64,000 nucleotides of DNA, taken from positions 303,362 to 367,361 of the forward strand of contig NZ_LR735009.1 of NCBI RefSeq assembly GCF_900009265.2. The letters are read 5' to 3'. The notes under the pieces were generated by a model. That model saw nothing but the letters and a program-made list of their open reading frames with translations, had not been told where the DNA came from and searched no databases. Source of the DNA: Planktothrix paucivesiculata PCC 9631 (GTDB lineage: Bacteria > Cyanobacteriota > Cyanobacteriia > Cyanobacteriales > Microcoleaceae). Positions 42,701 through 51,689 of the stretch are shown here, one piece after another. The translations under genes were made by a program, and so were the position numbers. Numbering within the stretch: position 1 is the stretch's first letter; each line of letters opens with the position of its first letter.

Positions 42701-44128
42701 CTAAGTCGCCGGTTTCCAAGTTCCATGAAATCCATTCGGAACTACCTGGGGTAATCCTAACCGACAAACAGGTTCCGTGTCTAAAGATTGGGCATCAAAT
42801 ATCCAAACTTCGCTGGAATTTTGCCGAGCATCATAAACAATGGTTAAAACCCAACCCTGTTGAGGATGATCGAGATCTTGAACAAATAAAGGTTCCATCG
42901 GATAACGATTTTCCCCTAAATTGGCGGTGGTTAAGGTTTGGGTTTGATGATTAAAACGTCCAATCGTGCCAAACATTTCAACCGCCGGATTAATACCGGA
43001 TTTATGAAGGGATAAATAGGTAAATTGATCTTTTTTTCCCACTTCTTGGGGGTTGACCGAGGGAAATTCACAATGGCGATCGCAGAGTTCTTCCAATTGT
43101 AGTAATTTACCCGTTTGAGGTTGCAATATCATCCGCCATAAGGTTGATTTGGCTAAGGTTTGAGTGTTTCCGGTGGCAACTTCTTTTAAATATTGATTGG
43201 TTTGGAAATCTTGATATCGGACAAAATCAACAATAACCGTTCCATCTGTTGCAACATAACCATTGCTAAAATGCCACTGAAACCAAGGTTCGGTTTCAAT
43301 CCGATTCACTAAGGTTAAATTATGACGATCAATAATTAAAATTTGGGTGGGGGTTTGGGGTTGCCAGGAGAGAGCCTCACTGAAAGATTTTAACTGAAGA
43401 AATACGGGTAAAAGTTTTAACCGCAGTGGGGGAATTACAAAAATTAAATATTCACCCGCTAGGACAAAATCATGAATGGCAGAAATGCCATCCAGAGGAA
43501 TTTTATTTTGTTGTTTGATGTTACCTGTGCGATCGCTCCGATACAAAATTAACTCAGGACTCGGCCCCAAAATTTGCCCAAAATTAAAAATATCCCCGGT
43601 TTCGGGATCAATTTTAGGGTGAGCAGAATAGGGGGTATTTTGAGCTAAACCCTGGAGGTTGTCCAGTCCATGGGTTTCTAAGGTTTCTAAATCTAAACTA
43701 TGGGGTTGTCCCCCTTCCCATAATGCCAATAATTTATCGGGTAAAGCTAAAACTGAAGTATTCGCCGCATTTTTTAGGGGTTTACGAAAACGTTCCCAAA
43801 GGTTTCCCGAGGCTTTCATTCCATAGCCGCCATAAATAAAGCGGTTTTGTTGTTCTTCCTCTTGATAGCCGGCGGTTTGAACATAACGATAGACCCCGGT
43901 TGACCCTTTTTCGGTGAAATGAACCCCTAAAATTGCCCCATCTCCATCAAACCAATGTCCGACTCGGTGTCCTCCCCGTGCCAATCGTCCTGGGCCATTG
44001 CGATACAGAGAACCCCGTAACCCCGACGGAATTTTTCCCGACAAAATGGGTAAGGGCGTGGGCGGAAACTCGGTGGCGGGGGTGGTAAACTGTTGATTCC
44101 AGGTCGGTTGAGCGGTTGTTGCTGTCAT
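42701..44128 (-). CDS. Carotenoid cleavage oxygenase (RPE65/apocarotenoid oxygenase family)
   Basis: 475 residues. The four iron-binding histidines are visible: His170 (YSAHPKID), His219 (SAIHDFVL), His286 (FQWHFSNG) and His468 (NGFHGTWKPAT). The N-terminal LRGSLYRNGPG is typical. These non-haem iron dioxygenases cleave carotenoids or apocarotenals; cyanobacterial members make retinal or apocarotenoid signals. Specificity (ACO versus NSC-type) cannot be read with confidence. It lies alone, 89 bp upstream of the leuS start on the same strand. Confidence 0.93.
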   Translation of the reverse strand: MTATTAQPTWNQQFTTPATEFPPTPLPILSGKIPSGLRGSLYRNGPGRLARGGHRVGHWFDGDGAILGVHFTEKGSTGVYRYVQTAGYQEEEQQNRFIYGGYGMKASGNLWERFRKPLKNAANTSVLALPDKLLALWEGGQPHSLDLETLETHGLDNLQGLAQNTPYSAHPKIDPETGDIFNFGQILGPSPELILYRSDRTGNIKQQNKIPLDGISAIHDFVLAGEYLIFVIPPLRLKLLPVFLQLKSFSEALSWQPQTPTQILIIDRHNLTLVNRIETEPWFQWHFSNGYVATDGTVIVDFVRYQDFQTNQYLKEVATGNTQTLAKSTLWRMILQPQTGKLLQLEELCDRHCEFPSVNPQEVGKKDQFTYLSLHKSGINPAVEMFGTIGRFNHQTQTLTTANLGENRYPMEPLFVQDLDHPQQGWVLTIVYDARQNSSEVWIFDAQSLDTEPVCRLGLPQVVPNGFHGTWKPAT

Positions 44129-44238
44129 AATGATCGCCGTTAATGAAATCAGATAAAAACTTTACTTGCACTCCGAATAATTGTCGCTGAATTTGCTAGA
44201 ATCTACAGGATTGTCCTGATTATATTTTGTAATTATCC

Positions 44239-44742
44239 TTGAACCAATCTATCAATCTGCCGAAAGTAGATGACTTTTTAGAAGAATTGGCAGCCATTCA
44301 ACAAACTGGCTCCAAGCGTGTTGCTTTGTTGGGTTCCCGCCATATTCCCCTAACCCATCAAAACTTGATCGAGATGATGAGTTATGCCTTGGTTTTAGAA
44401 GGGAATCATTTGATTACATCGGGTTCAACGGGAACGAACGCGGCGGCCATTCGAGGCGCGATGCGGGCTAACCCCAATTTGTTGACGGTAATTTTGCCCC
44501 AAAGCATGAAACGTCAGCCCAGGGAGTCCCGCCAGCAGTTGGAAGAAGTGATTCATGTGGTGGAAAGTCCCAAGGGTGACGATTTATCCTTAGCTGAAGC
44601 TAGTGGGTTTTGCAACCAAGAGATTATTTCTCGGTGTCAACAGTTAATCTGTTTTGCCTATCATGATAGTGTCACCCTTCTGAGCACCTGTGAGGAGGCG
44701 GAAAATCAGCGCAAAATTGTGACTTTATTCTATTTGGATTAG
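44239..44742 (+). CDS. DprA/LOG-like Rossmann-fold protein
   Basis: 167 residues starting at TTG 44239 (no ATG fits). Motifs: RVALLGSRHIPLTHQN (nucleotide-binding loop), GNHLITSGSTGTNAAAIRGA and LLTVILPQSM. This short protein is commonly named 'DNA recombination-mediator protein A' in cyanobacteria because its fold resembles the Rossmann core of DprA, but it lacks the other DprA domains. A role in DNA uptake or as a LOG-type nucleotide-binding protein is inferred from the fold only. Confidence 0.75.
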   Translation: MNQSINLPKVDDFLEELAAIQQTGSKRVALLGSRHIPLTHQNLIEMMSYALVLEGNHLITSGSTGTNAAAIRGAMRANPNLLTVILPQSMKRQPRESRQQLEEVIHVVESPKGDDLSLAEASGFCNQEIISRCQQLICFAYHDSVTLLSTCEEAENQRKIVTLFYLD

Positions 44743-44772
44743 TAGTTAATGCCAATGTTGAATCAGTCACTC

Positions 44773-44801
44773 GTACAGACGCGCTCTTGGCACGTCTTTA
44801 C
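44773..44801. repeat. GTACAGACGCGC..GGCACGTCTTTAC palindrome
   Basis: One imperfect palindrome of the GACGTGCC/GGCGCGTC family, in reversed orientation to that at 8815. It lies between the DprA/LOG-like gene and yajQ. Confidence 0.75.
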
Positions 44802-44838
44802 GCTGATAAATTTTTTTATTAAATAATTGCAATTGACT

Positions 44839-45330
44839 ATGGCTTCTACTTATTCATTTGATATTGTTAGTGATTTTGACCGCCAGGAATTAGTCAATGC
44901 TGTTGATCAAACCGAACGGGAAATTAAAAGCCGTTATGATTTGAAAGATACTAAGACTACCTTAGAATTAGGGGAAACGGCGATTATTGTTAATACAGAT
45001 AGCGAGTTTACCCTAGATGCAATTCATACAATTTTACAAACTAAATCCGCTAAACGTAATCTTTCTTTGAAGATTTTTGATTACGGGAAAGTAGAATCTG
45101 CGAGTGGGAATCGAGTTAGGCAGGAAATTAAACTGAGAAAAGGTTTAACTCAAGAAGTATCGAAACAAATCACTAAACTGATTAAGGATGAATTTAAAAA
45201 GTTACAAGCATCTATTCAGGGTGATTCGGTTAGGATTTCAGCCAAATCTAAAGATGACTTACAATTAGTAATTCAACGTCTAAAAGAAGAAGATTATCCG
45301 TCTGCATTGCAGTTTACCAACTATAGGTAA
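44839..45330 (+). CDS. yajQ: YajQ family nucleotide-binding protein
   Basis: 163 residues from ATG 44839 ([21 protein letters not shown]), matching the family start; the open frame reaches 44827. Signatures: [17 protein letters not shown], the two-domain ferredoxin-like repeat and the tail [23 protein letters not shown]. YajQ proteins bind nucleotides including cyclic di-GMP in some bacteria. Its role in cyanobacteria is not established. A clear terminator follows. Confidence 0.95.
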   Translation: MASTYSFDIVSDFDRQELVNAVDQTEREIKSRYDLKDTKTTLELGETAIIVNTDSEFTLDAIHTILQTKSAKRNLSLKIFDYGKVESASGNRVRQEIKLRKGLTQEVSKQITKLIKDEFKKLQASIQGDSVRISAKSKDDLQLVIQRLKEEDYPSALQFTNYR

Positions 45331-45362
45331 AATATCCCCACTGATTTATATTTGATTGACAC

Positions 45363-45395
45363 TCCACTACCTAAAGGTTAGTGGATTCTTTGTTT
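45363..45395 (+). terminator. Rho-independent terminator of yajQ
   Basis: TCCACTACC-TAAA-GGTTAGTGGA stem (45363-45386) followed by TTCTTTGTTT, 33 bp after the yajQ stop. Confidence 0.75.
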
Positions 45396-45917
45396 ATTGA
45401 ATCTCAAGACATATATCTTTAACATATCCCAAATGTAGGGACTGGTTTTACAAACAAATATCATTAACCCGGCCTCTGGCCATGGTAAATCGCTGAGACT
45501 TTTTTAATAGTTTCTTGATAATACTCCTAAGAAATATAAAGATTTGTCATTGAGGGGATAAACCATTGACAAGCAAAAGTAACCTTGCTATGTTGCTAAC
45601 AGGGCAAACATAAGGTGTCATCTGCCTTAAGGTATAAATGTCTTTTGTGACCTACTTGAGTGGGTTGATCTACACCCAGGGAATGGATGACAAAGTATTC
45701 TAACTTTAAACCTTATGATAGGAGGTCAGTAAAAGCTCTTTTTTTATCACTTTACTACTATACTTTTACAGGACTCTGACTAACGACGGGAGCATAGTCA
45801 TTTTGTCGAGTGTTGAAAGCCATCGGCGAAAATAAAGAGGACTTATTTTCATATGCCGGGGTTTCAACCCCAGCCGGACTTAAATCGAAACAACACATAT
45901 CAGAAATTTCAGCAATT
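45396..45917 (+). other. 520-bp leader of the giant Ig/RTX gene
   Basis: No gene is seen. AGGAGGT (45721-45727) is a perfect Shine-Dalgarno with no usable start codon nearby. The frame of the giant protein is open from TTG 45810, so a longer N-terminus cannot be excluded, but ATG 45918 or 45933 gives the start usual for DUF4347 proteins. The region may be a long untranslated leader. Confidence 0.4.
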
Positions 45918-48900
45918 ATGAACCTGCCAACAATGAACAAATCCATCATTTTCGTAGACTCCTCAGTACAAGACTATCAAAGCCTAATTGAAAACACCGA
46001 TGTTGCTCAGATTGTTATTTTAGATGATAATTTAAACTACATCAATCAAATTACTAATGCCTTAGCTCATCAAAAAGATATTGAAGCGATACATATTCTT
46101 TCTCACGGTAGCCCAGCCAGCCTCCACCTGGGCAAAGAATCCCTCAATAGCAATAACCTAGAAAAATTCAGCCCTCAGCTAAAACAGTGGGGAAAAGCCC
46201 TAACCCAAAATGCCGACATTTTATTATATGGCTGCGAAGTCGCCAAAGGAGAAGCTGGCCAAAACTTCCTGAAACGACTCAGTGAAATTACGGGTGCAGA
46301 CATCGCCGCCTCCGCCACCCCCACAGGTAATGCTGAATTAGGGGGCGACTGGAATTTAGAAGTCGCCACGGGCAAGATTGAAGCATCTCTGGCATTTGCA
46401 CCAGCAGCGATGCAAAGTTATAAAGGCATCCTTAACAATGCCCCCGATGTGGGCCTGGTGCGTCTCCTCCCTGGCAACAGCATCAATAACGGACTCGGCG
46501 GCACTCAAGGGTTTGGGGAAAACGTTCAACCAGGCGTGGACGATGATTTCTGGCAGATAGATGTTTCTTCTATCTTTCCCAATGGCTTCAAGTTTTTCAA
46601 CAATACTTGGAATGCCGCTACCGATTTTTATATCGGTTCCAACGGCTACGTCACTTTCGGTACTGGGAATAGTAGCTATGACCCAACAGGTATCGCAGGT
46701 TCCACCACTCCGATGATTGCCGCCCACTATACCGACGTTTATACAGGCCTAGCGCCCATATCCTTCGATCCTGCCGGAAATTCCACAGGAACCAACCTGA
46801 TTTACTATGACCTTGATGCTGTCAACGGTGTCGTTACCATCACTTTTGATGACGTAAGAGATTACGCTCAGGCAGCCACAACTGCCAATGCCTATCAGAT
46901 CCGGCTATGGGACTTGGAGAATGGCGATTTTGGGATTGAATTGCGCTATGAAGATTTGGCTTGGGGTGCGTCTGGCGGCAGTGCTTATGGTACTGCGGGT
47001 TGGACTGCGGGGGACTTGACCAACTATTCTGAAGTACCAGGATCAGGAACCGTCGGGATTGAGAACATAGAATCACAATCCAATATCAACCAGCCTGGAG
47101 TTTTCTTTTGGCAAGTACAAAATGGCTTAGTATACCCTGGTTTACCTTTGCAACCCTCTGGATTACCGGGGATCGTAGTGAACGACACCAACCCCCCCGG
47201 AGTCAGTATCTCCGATCCAACTTTCACCGGAGTTATTTCTGACATTGATGGAGATGTTCTAGGAATTGCCGTTATTGGAGTGGACAATACCAACGGCACT
47301 TGGCAATATTCCACTGATGGGGGTACTACCTGGACAGCCTTTGGCACTCCCTCTGAAACTAACGCCCTACTCTTAGCTGGCACTGCCAATAACCAAGTCC
47401 GCTTTGTCCCTAATCTCAACTACCAAGGCCCCTCTGGAAATATAATCTTTCGCGCTTGGGATCAGACAACCGGAACGGATGGGGGGGTAGCTGACACCAC
47501 CATCAATGGAGGAACAACGGCTTTTAGTACCCGCACACTTCCTGCGATGATGAACGTCATCCCCATCAACCCCCCTGTCATTACCACCGTTAGTGGAAGT
47601 ACCAACGACACCACCCCCGATATCATAGGGATATCAGCAGCCAATAACACTATCAACATCTTTCAAGATGGCACCAGTATCGGTACGACTACGGCTGATG
47701 CGTCTGGTAATTGGATATTTACCGTCCCCACTGCTCTATCAGACCCCAATAATTATGCTTTCACAGCTACTGCCACGGATGGAGTTTACACTTCCATAAC
47801 TTCAAGTGCAGTTAACCTGACAATAGACATTACTGCTCCATTACAGCCAACGATTATCACCAGCAGTGGCAGTACCAACGACACCACTCCCACAATTACA
47901 GGGACAGCCGAAGCCAATAGTACCGTTGACATCCTGCAAGACGGTATCAGTATTGGTACAGCTACGGCGGATGGGACGGGGAACTGGACATTTACTCCCG
48001 CTACAGCCATAGCAGACGGCACTTATGCCTTTACCGCCACAGCTACCGACGCTGCGGGTAACGTTTCTCCGGCTTCAAGTCCAGTTAACCTGCTCATAGA
48101 TGGCACCGCACCAACTGTGCCGACAATTACCAGCAATGGCAGTACCAACGACACCACCCCAACTATTACCGGTACAGCCGAAGCCAATAGCACCGTTGAT
48201 ATCCTGCAAGACGGTATCAGTATCGGCACTGCTATCACCGATGCAACTGGTAACTGGACATTTCCCATCGCTACGGCTCTGGCAGAAGGGACTTATGCTT
48301 TCACCGCTACAGCTACCGATGCCACGGGTAACGTTTCTAGTGCTTCCACGGCAGTTAACCTCACCGTAGACACCACCGTACCGACGACGCCGACAATTAC
48401 CAGCAGTGGCAGTACCAACGACACCACCCCAACTATTACGGGTACAGCCGAAGCCAATAGTACCGTTGACATCCTGCAAGACGGTATCAGTATCGGCACT
48501 GCTATCACCGATGCAACTGGTAACTGGACATTTCCCATCACTACGGCTCTGGCAGACAACACTTATGCCTTTACCGCCACAGCTACCGATGCAGCAGGTA
48601 ACATTTCTCCAACTTCCACGGCAGTTAACCTCACCATAGATGCCACCGTACCGACAGCACCGACAATTACCAGCAGTGGCAGTACCAACGACACCACTCC
48701 CACAATTACAGGGACAGCCGAAGCCAATAGTACCGTTGACATCCTGCAAGACGGTATCAGTATCGGCACTGCTATCACCGATGCAACTGGTAACTGGACA
48801 TTTCCCATCGCTACGGCTCTGGCAGAAGGCACTTATGCTTTCACCGCTACAGCTACCGATGCCACGGGTAACGTTTCTAGTGCTTCCACGGCAGTTAACC

Positions 48901-51602
48901 TCACCGTAGACACCACCGTACCGACGACGCCGACAATTACCAGCAGTGGCAGTACCAACGACACCACCCCAACTATTACGGGTACAGCCGAAGCCAATAG
49001 TACCGTTGACATCCTGCAAGACGGTATCAGTATCGGCACTGCTATCACCGATGCAACTGGTAACTGGACATTTCCCATCACTACGGCTCTGGCAGACAAC
49101 ACTTATGCCTTTACCGCCACAGCTACCGATGCAGCAGGTAACATTTCTCCAACTTCCACGGCAGTTAACCTCACCATAGATGCCACCGTACCGACAGCAC
49201 CGACAATTAGCAACAGTGGCAGTAGCAACGACACCACTCCGACTCTGACCGGTACAGCCGAAGCCAATAGCACCGTTGACATCCTGCAAGATGGCACCAG
49301 TATCGGTACGGCTACCGCCGATGCTGATGGGAACTGGACATTTACCCCGACGACAGCCCTGGCAGAAGGTACTTATGATTTCACCGTCACGACTACCGAT
49401 GATGCGGGTAACGTTTCGAGTGCATCGACACCCGTGAGTCTCACCGTCGATGCCACAGCACCAACTGTGCCGACGATTACTAGCAGTGGCAGTACCAACG
49501 ACACCACCCCAACTATTACGGGTACAGCCGAAGCCAATAGTACCGTTGAGATCCTGCAAGATGGCACCAGTATCGGTACGGCTACAGCCGATGCTGATGG
49601 GAACTGGACATTTACTCCATCTACGGCCCTAGCCGAAGGTACTTATGATTTCACCGTCACGGCTACCGATGATGCCGGGAACGTTTCGAGTGCTTCGACA
49701 CCCGTGAGTCTCACCGTCGATGCCACAGCACCAACTGTGCCGACGATTACTAGCAGTGGCACTACCAACAGCACCACTCCGACGTTGACCGGTACAGCCG
49801 AAGCCAATAGTACCGTTGAGATCCTGCAAGATGGCACCAGTATCGGTACGGCTACAGCCGATGCTGATGGGAACTGGACATTTACTCCATCTACGGCCCT
49901 AGCCGAAGGTACTTATGATTTCACCGTCACGGCTACCGATGATGCCGGGAACGTTTCGAGTGCATCGACACCCGTGAGTCTCACCGTCGATGCCACAGCA
50001 CCAACTGTGCCGACGATTACTAGCAGTGGCAGTACCAACGACACCACCCCAACTATTACGGGTACAGCCGAAGCCAATAGTACCGTTGAGATCCTGCAAG
50101 ATGGCACCAGTATCGGTACGGCTACAGCCGATGCTGATGGGAACTGGACATTTACTCCATCTACGGCCCTAGCCGAAGGTACTTATGATTTCACCGTCAC
50201 GACTACCGATGATGCCGGGAACGTTTCGAGTGCTTCGACACCCGTGAGTCTCACCGTCGATGCCACAGCACCAACTGTGCCGACGATTACTAGCAGTGGC
50301 ACTACCAACAGCACCACTCCGACGTTGACCGGTACAGCCGAAGCCAATAGTACCGTTGAGATCCTGCAAGATGGCACCAGTATCGGTACGGCTACAGCCG
50401 ATGCTGATGGGAACTGGACATTTACTCCATCTACGGCCCTAGCCGAAGGTACTTATGATTTCACCGTCACGACTACCGATGATGCCGGGAACGTTTCGAG
50501 TGCTTCGACACCCGTGAGTCTGACCGTAGCTCTTACACCCGAACCCACGGTAGCTCCCACACCGGAACCTACCGTTCCTACATTCGAGCCCACCGAAACC
50601 CCCACACCGGAACCAACAGTTACTCCCACACCGGAACCAACAGTTACTCCCACACCGGAACCAACGGCTGTATTTGATCCCTCGCATTTTATTGTTGGGC
50701 TATCGTTAAACACAACCGAACCCAGTGGAGAAGCCCAACAGGGGACGAGTGATAATGATGAAATATTCGGCACAGATGAGAATAACTGGATTAACTCAGG
50801 TGCTGGAAATGATCAGGTGTACGGGTATAAAGGCAATGATTACCTCGACCTCGGTAGCGGAGATGACATCGCTTATGGAGGTAAAGAAGATGATTATATT
50901 ATCGGTGGTGAGGATAATGATCTCATTTTTGGGGATGAAGGCAAAGATGTCCTAATCGGAAATGACGGTAATGACATCCTCTTAGGCGGTCAAGATGATG
51001 ACTTTTTGCAAGGAGGCGACGGTGATGATCAGCTGTTTGGCGGTCAAAACGATGACTCCCTCCGAGGCGGTAACGATAACGACAGCCTATTCGGAGATGT
51101 GGGCAGCGATGTCTTAGAAGGCAATGGAGGTGATGACCTGCTCTTGGGTGGAGAAGACCAAGACACTATGTCTGGTGGTGCAGATAATGACACCCTCTAT
51201 GGCGGTCAAGCCAATGACCTTGTAGATGGAAATGAGGGCAATGATATCCTATTCGGAGATTTAGGGGATGATACCCTCGATGGCGGTGAGGGTAACGATA
51301 TCTTAACCGGAGGTCAGGGTAATGACTGGTTAGTCGGAGCCGGGGGCAATGACACCCTAACAGGTGGTGCGGGTAATGACCGCTTCTATCTGGCCAGTAG
51401 TTTTGGGAATAACCTGATTACCGACTTTACTAACGGAGAGGATATTATCGCTTTAACCGGAGGCTTAACTTTTGAACAGTTACAAATTACCTCTTTTAAC
51501 GGCTCGACTCTGATTAAAGTCGCCAGCAGTCAACAACATTTGGCTGAACTGTTTGGAGTCAATAGTAGCTTGATTGGTGAGAGTAATTTTGTTCTAGGCT
51601 AA
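45918..51602 (+). CDS. Giant DUF4347 / nidogen-like / Ig-repeat / RTX surface protein
   Basis: 1894 residues from ATG 45918; ATG 45933 also possible. Domains: DUF4347 (about 1-165; IIFVDSSVQDYQSLI..ILSHGSPASLHLG..LYGCEVAKG), found at the head of many cyanobacterial and proteobacterial giant adhesins; a nidogen-like segment (about 175-400; FYIGSNGYVTFG, MIAAHYTDV); an extra beta-sandwich (IDGDVLGIAVIGVDNTNG); 11 Ig-like repeats of about 90 residues (about 550-1540); a (TPEPTV)n linker; then about 20 RTX nonapeptides and a tail domain (FGNNLITDFTNGEDII). The C-terminal RTX is the expected type I export signal region. No secretion genes are adjacent. Confidence 0.9.
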   Translation: MNLPTMNKSIIFVDSSVQDYQSLIENTDVAQIVILDDNLNYINQITNALAHQKDIEAIHILSHGSPASLHLGKESLNSNNLEKFSPQLKQWGKALTQNADILLYGCEVAKGEAGQNFLKRLSEITGADIAASATPTGNAELGGDWNLEVATGKIEASLAFAPAAMQSYKGILNNAPDVGLVRLLPGNSINNGLGGTQGFGENVQPGVDDDFWQIDVSSIFPNGFKFFNNTWNAATDFYIGSNGYVTFGTGNSSYDPTGIAGSTTPMIAAHYTDVYTGLAPISFDPAGNSTGTNLIYYDLDAVNGVVTITFDDVRDYAQAATTANAYQIRLWDLENGDFGIELRYEDLAWGASGGSAYGTAGWTAGDLTNYSEVPGSGTVGIENIESQSNINQPGVFFWQVQNGLVYPGLPLQPSGLPGIVVNDTNPPGVSISDPTFTGVISDIDGDVLGIAVIGVDNTNGTWQYSTDGGTTWTAFGTPSETNALLLAGTANNQVRFVPNLNYQGPSGNIIFRAWDQTTGTDGGVADTTINGGTTAFSTRTLPAMMNVIPINPPVITTVSGSTNDTTPDIIGISAANNTINIFQDGTSIGTTTADASGNWIFTVPTALSDPNNYAFTATATDGVYTSITSSAVNLTIDITAPLQPTIITSSGSTNDTTPTITGTAEANSTVDILQDGISIGTATADGTGNWTFTPATAIADGTYAFTATATDAAGNVSPASSPVNLLIDGTAPTVPTITSNGSTNDTTPTITGTAEANSTVDILQDGISIGTAITDATGNWTFPIATALAEGTYAFTATATDATGNVSSASTAVNLTVDTTVPTTPTITSSGSTNDTTPTITGTAEANSTVDILQDGISIGTAITDATGNWTFPITTALADNTYAFTATATDAAGNISPTSTAVNLTIDATVPTAPTITSSGSTNDTTPTITGTAEANSTVDILQDGISIGTAITDATGNWTFPIATALAEGTYAFTATATDATGNVSSASTAVNLTVDTTVPTTPTITSSGSTNDTTPTITGTAEANSTVDILQDGISIGTAITDATGNWTFPITTALADNTYAFTATATDAAGNISPTSTAVNLTIDATVPTAPTISNSGSSNDTTPTLTGTAEANSTVDILQDGTSIGTATADADGNWTFTPTTALAEGTYDFTVTTTDDAGNVSSASTPVSLTVDATAPTVPTITSSGSTNDTTPTITGTAEANSTVEILQDGTSIGTATADADGNWTFTPSTALAEGTYDFTVTATDDAGNVSSASTPVSLTVDATAPTVPTITSSGTTNSTTPTLTGTAEANSTVEILQDGTSIGTATADADGNWTFTPSTALAEGTYDFTVTATDDAGNVSSASTPVSLTVDATAPTVPTITSSGSTNDTTPTITGTAEANSTVEILQDGTSIGTATADADGNWTFTPSTALAEGTYDFTVTTTDDAGNVSSASTPVSLTVDATAPTVPTITSSGTTNSTTPTLTGTAEANSTVEILQDGTSIGTATADADGNWTFTPSTALAEGTYDFTVTTTDDAGNVSSASTPVSLTVALTPEPTVAPTPEPTVPTFEPTETPTPEPTVTPTPEPTVTPTPEPTAVFDPSHFIVGLSLNTTEPSGEAQQGTSDNDEIFGTDENNWINSGAGNDQVYGYKGNDYLDLGSGDDIAYGGKEDDYIIGGEDNDLIFGDEGKDVLIGNDGNDILLGGQDDDFLQGGDGDDQLFGGQNDDSLRGGNDNDSLFGDVGSDVLEGNGGDDLLLGGEDQDTMSGGADNDTLYGGQANDLVDGNEGNDILFGDLGDDTLDGGEGNDILTGGQGNDWLVGAGGNDTLTGGAGNDRFYLASSFGNNLITDFTNGEDIIALTGGLTFEQLQITSFNGSTLIKVASSQQHLAELFGVNSSLIGESNFVLG
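47840..50525 (+). repeat. 270-bp tandem Ig-domain repeats with a 540-bp higher-order unit
   Basis: Each 270-bp unit begins near CCGACAATTACCAGCAGTGGC and codes one Ig-like domain. Units 3-4 (48119-48658) and 5-6 (48659-49198) are almost identical over 540 bp. The last units (from 49470) alternate SGSTNDTTPTITG and SGTTNSTTPTLTG types, again a two-unit period. Synonymous sites are nearly unchanged, indicating recent duplication or gene conversion. Confidence 0.9.
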
Positions 51603-51613
51603 CAGTAATTAAT

Positions 51614-51640
51614 GTAGAGACGTGCCACGGCGCGTCTCTC
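51614..51640. repeat. GTAGAGACGTGCC..GGCGCGTCTC palindrome
   Basis: A palindrome of the GACGTGCC/GGCGCGTC family just after the giant gene's stop. Without a U-run it is not a typical terminator. Confidence 0.75.
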
Positions 51641-51689
51641 TAACTCTTATCTAACACCGATAATTTTTGGCCTTGGTGGGTTTACTCCT

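Noticed and set aside
48075..49559. Long minus-strand open frame (494 codons) across the Ig repeats
   Set aside because: It is the antisense shadow of the 270-bp repeats: its own repeat length equals that of the sense protein and its composition (Gly/Cys/Ser/Arg-rich) is not protein-like.
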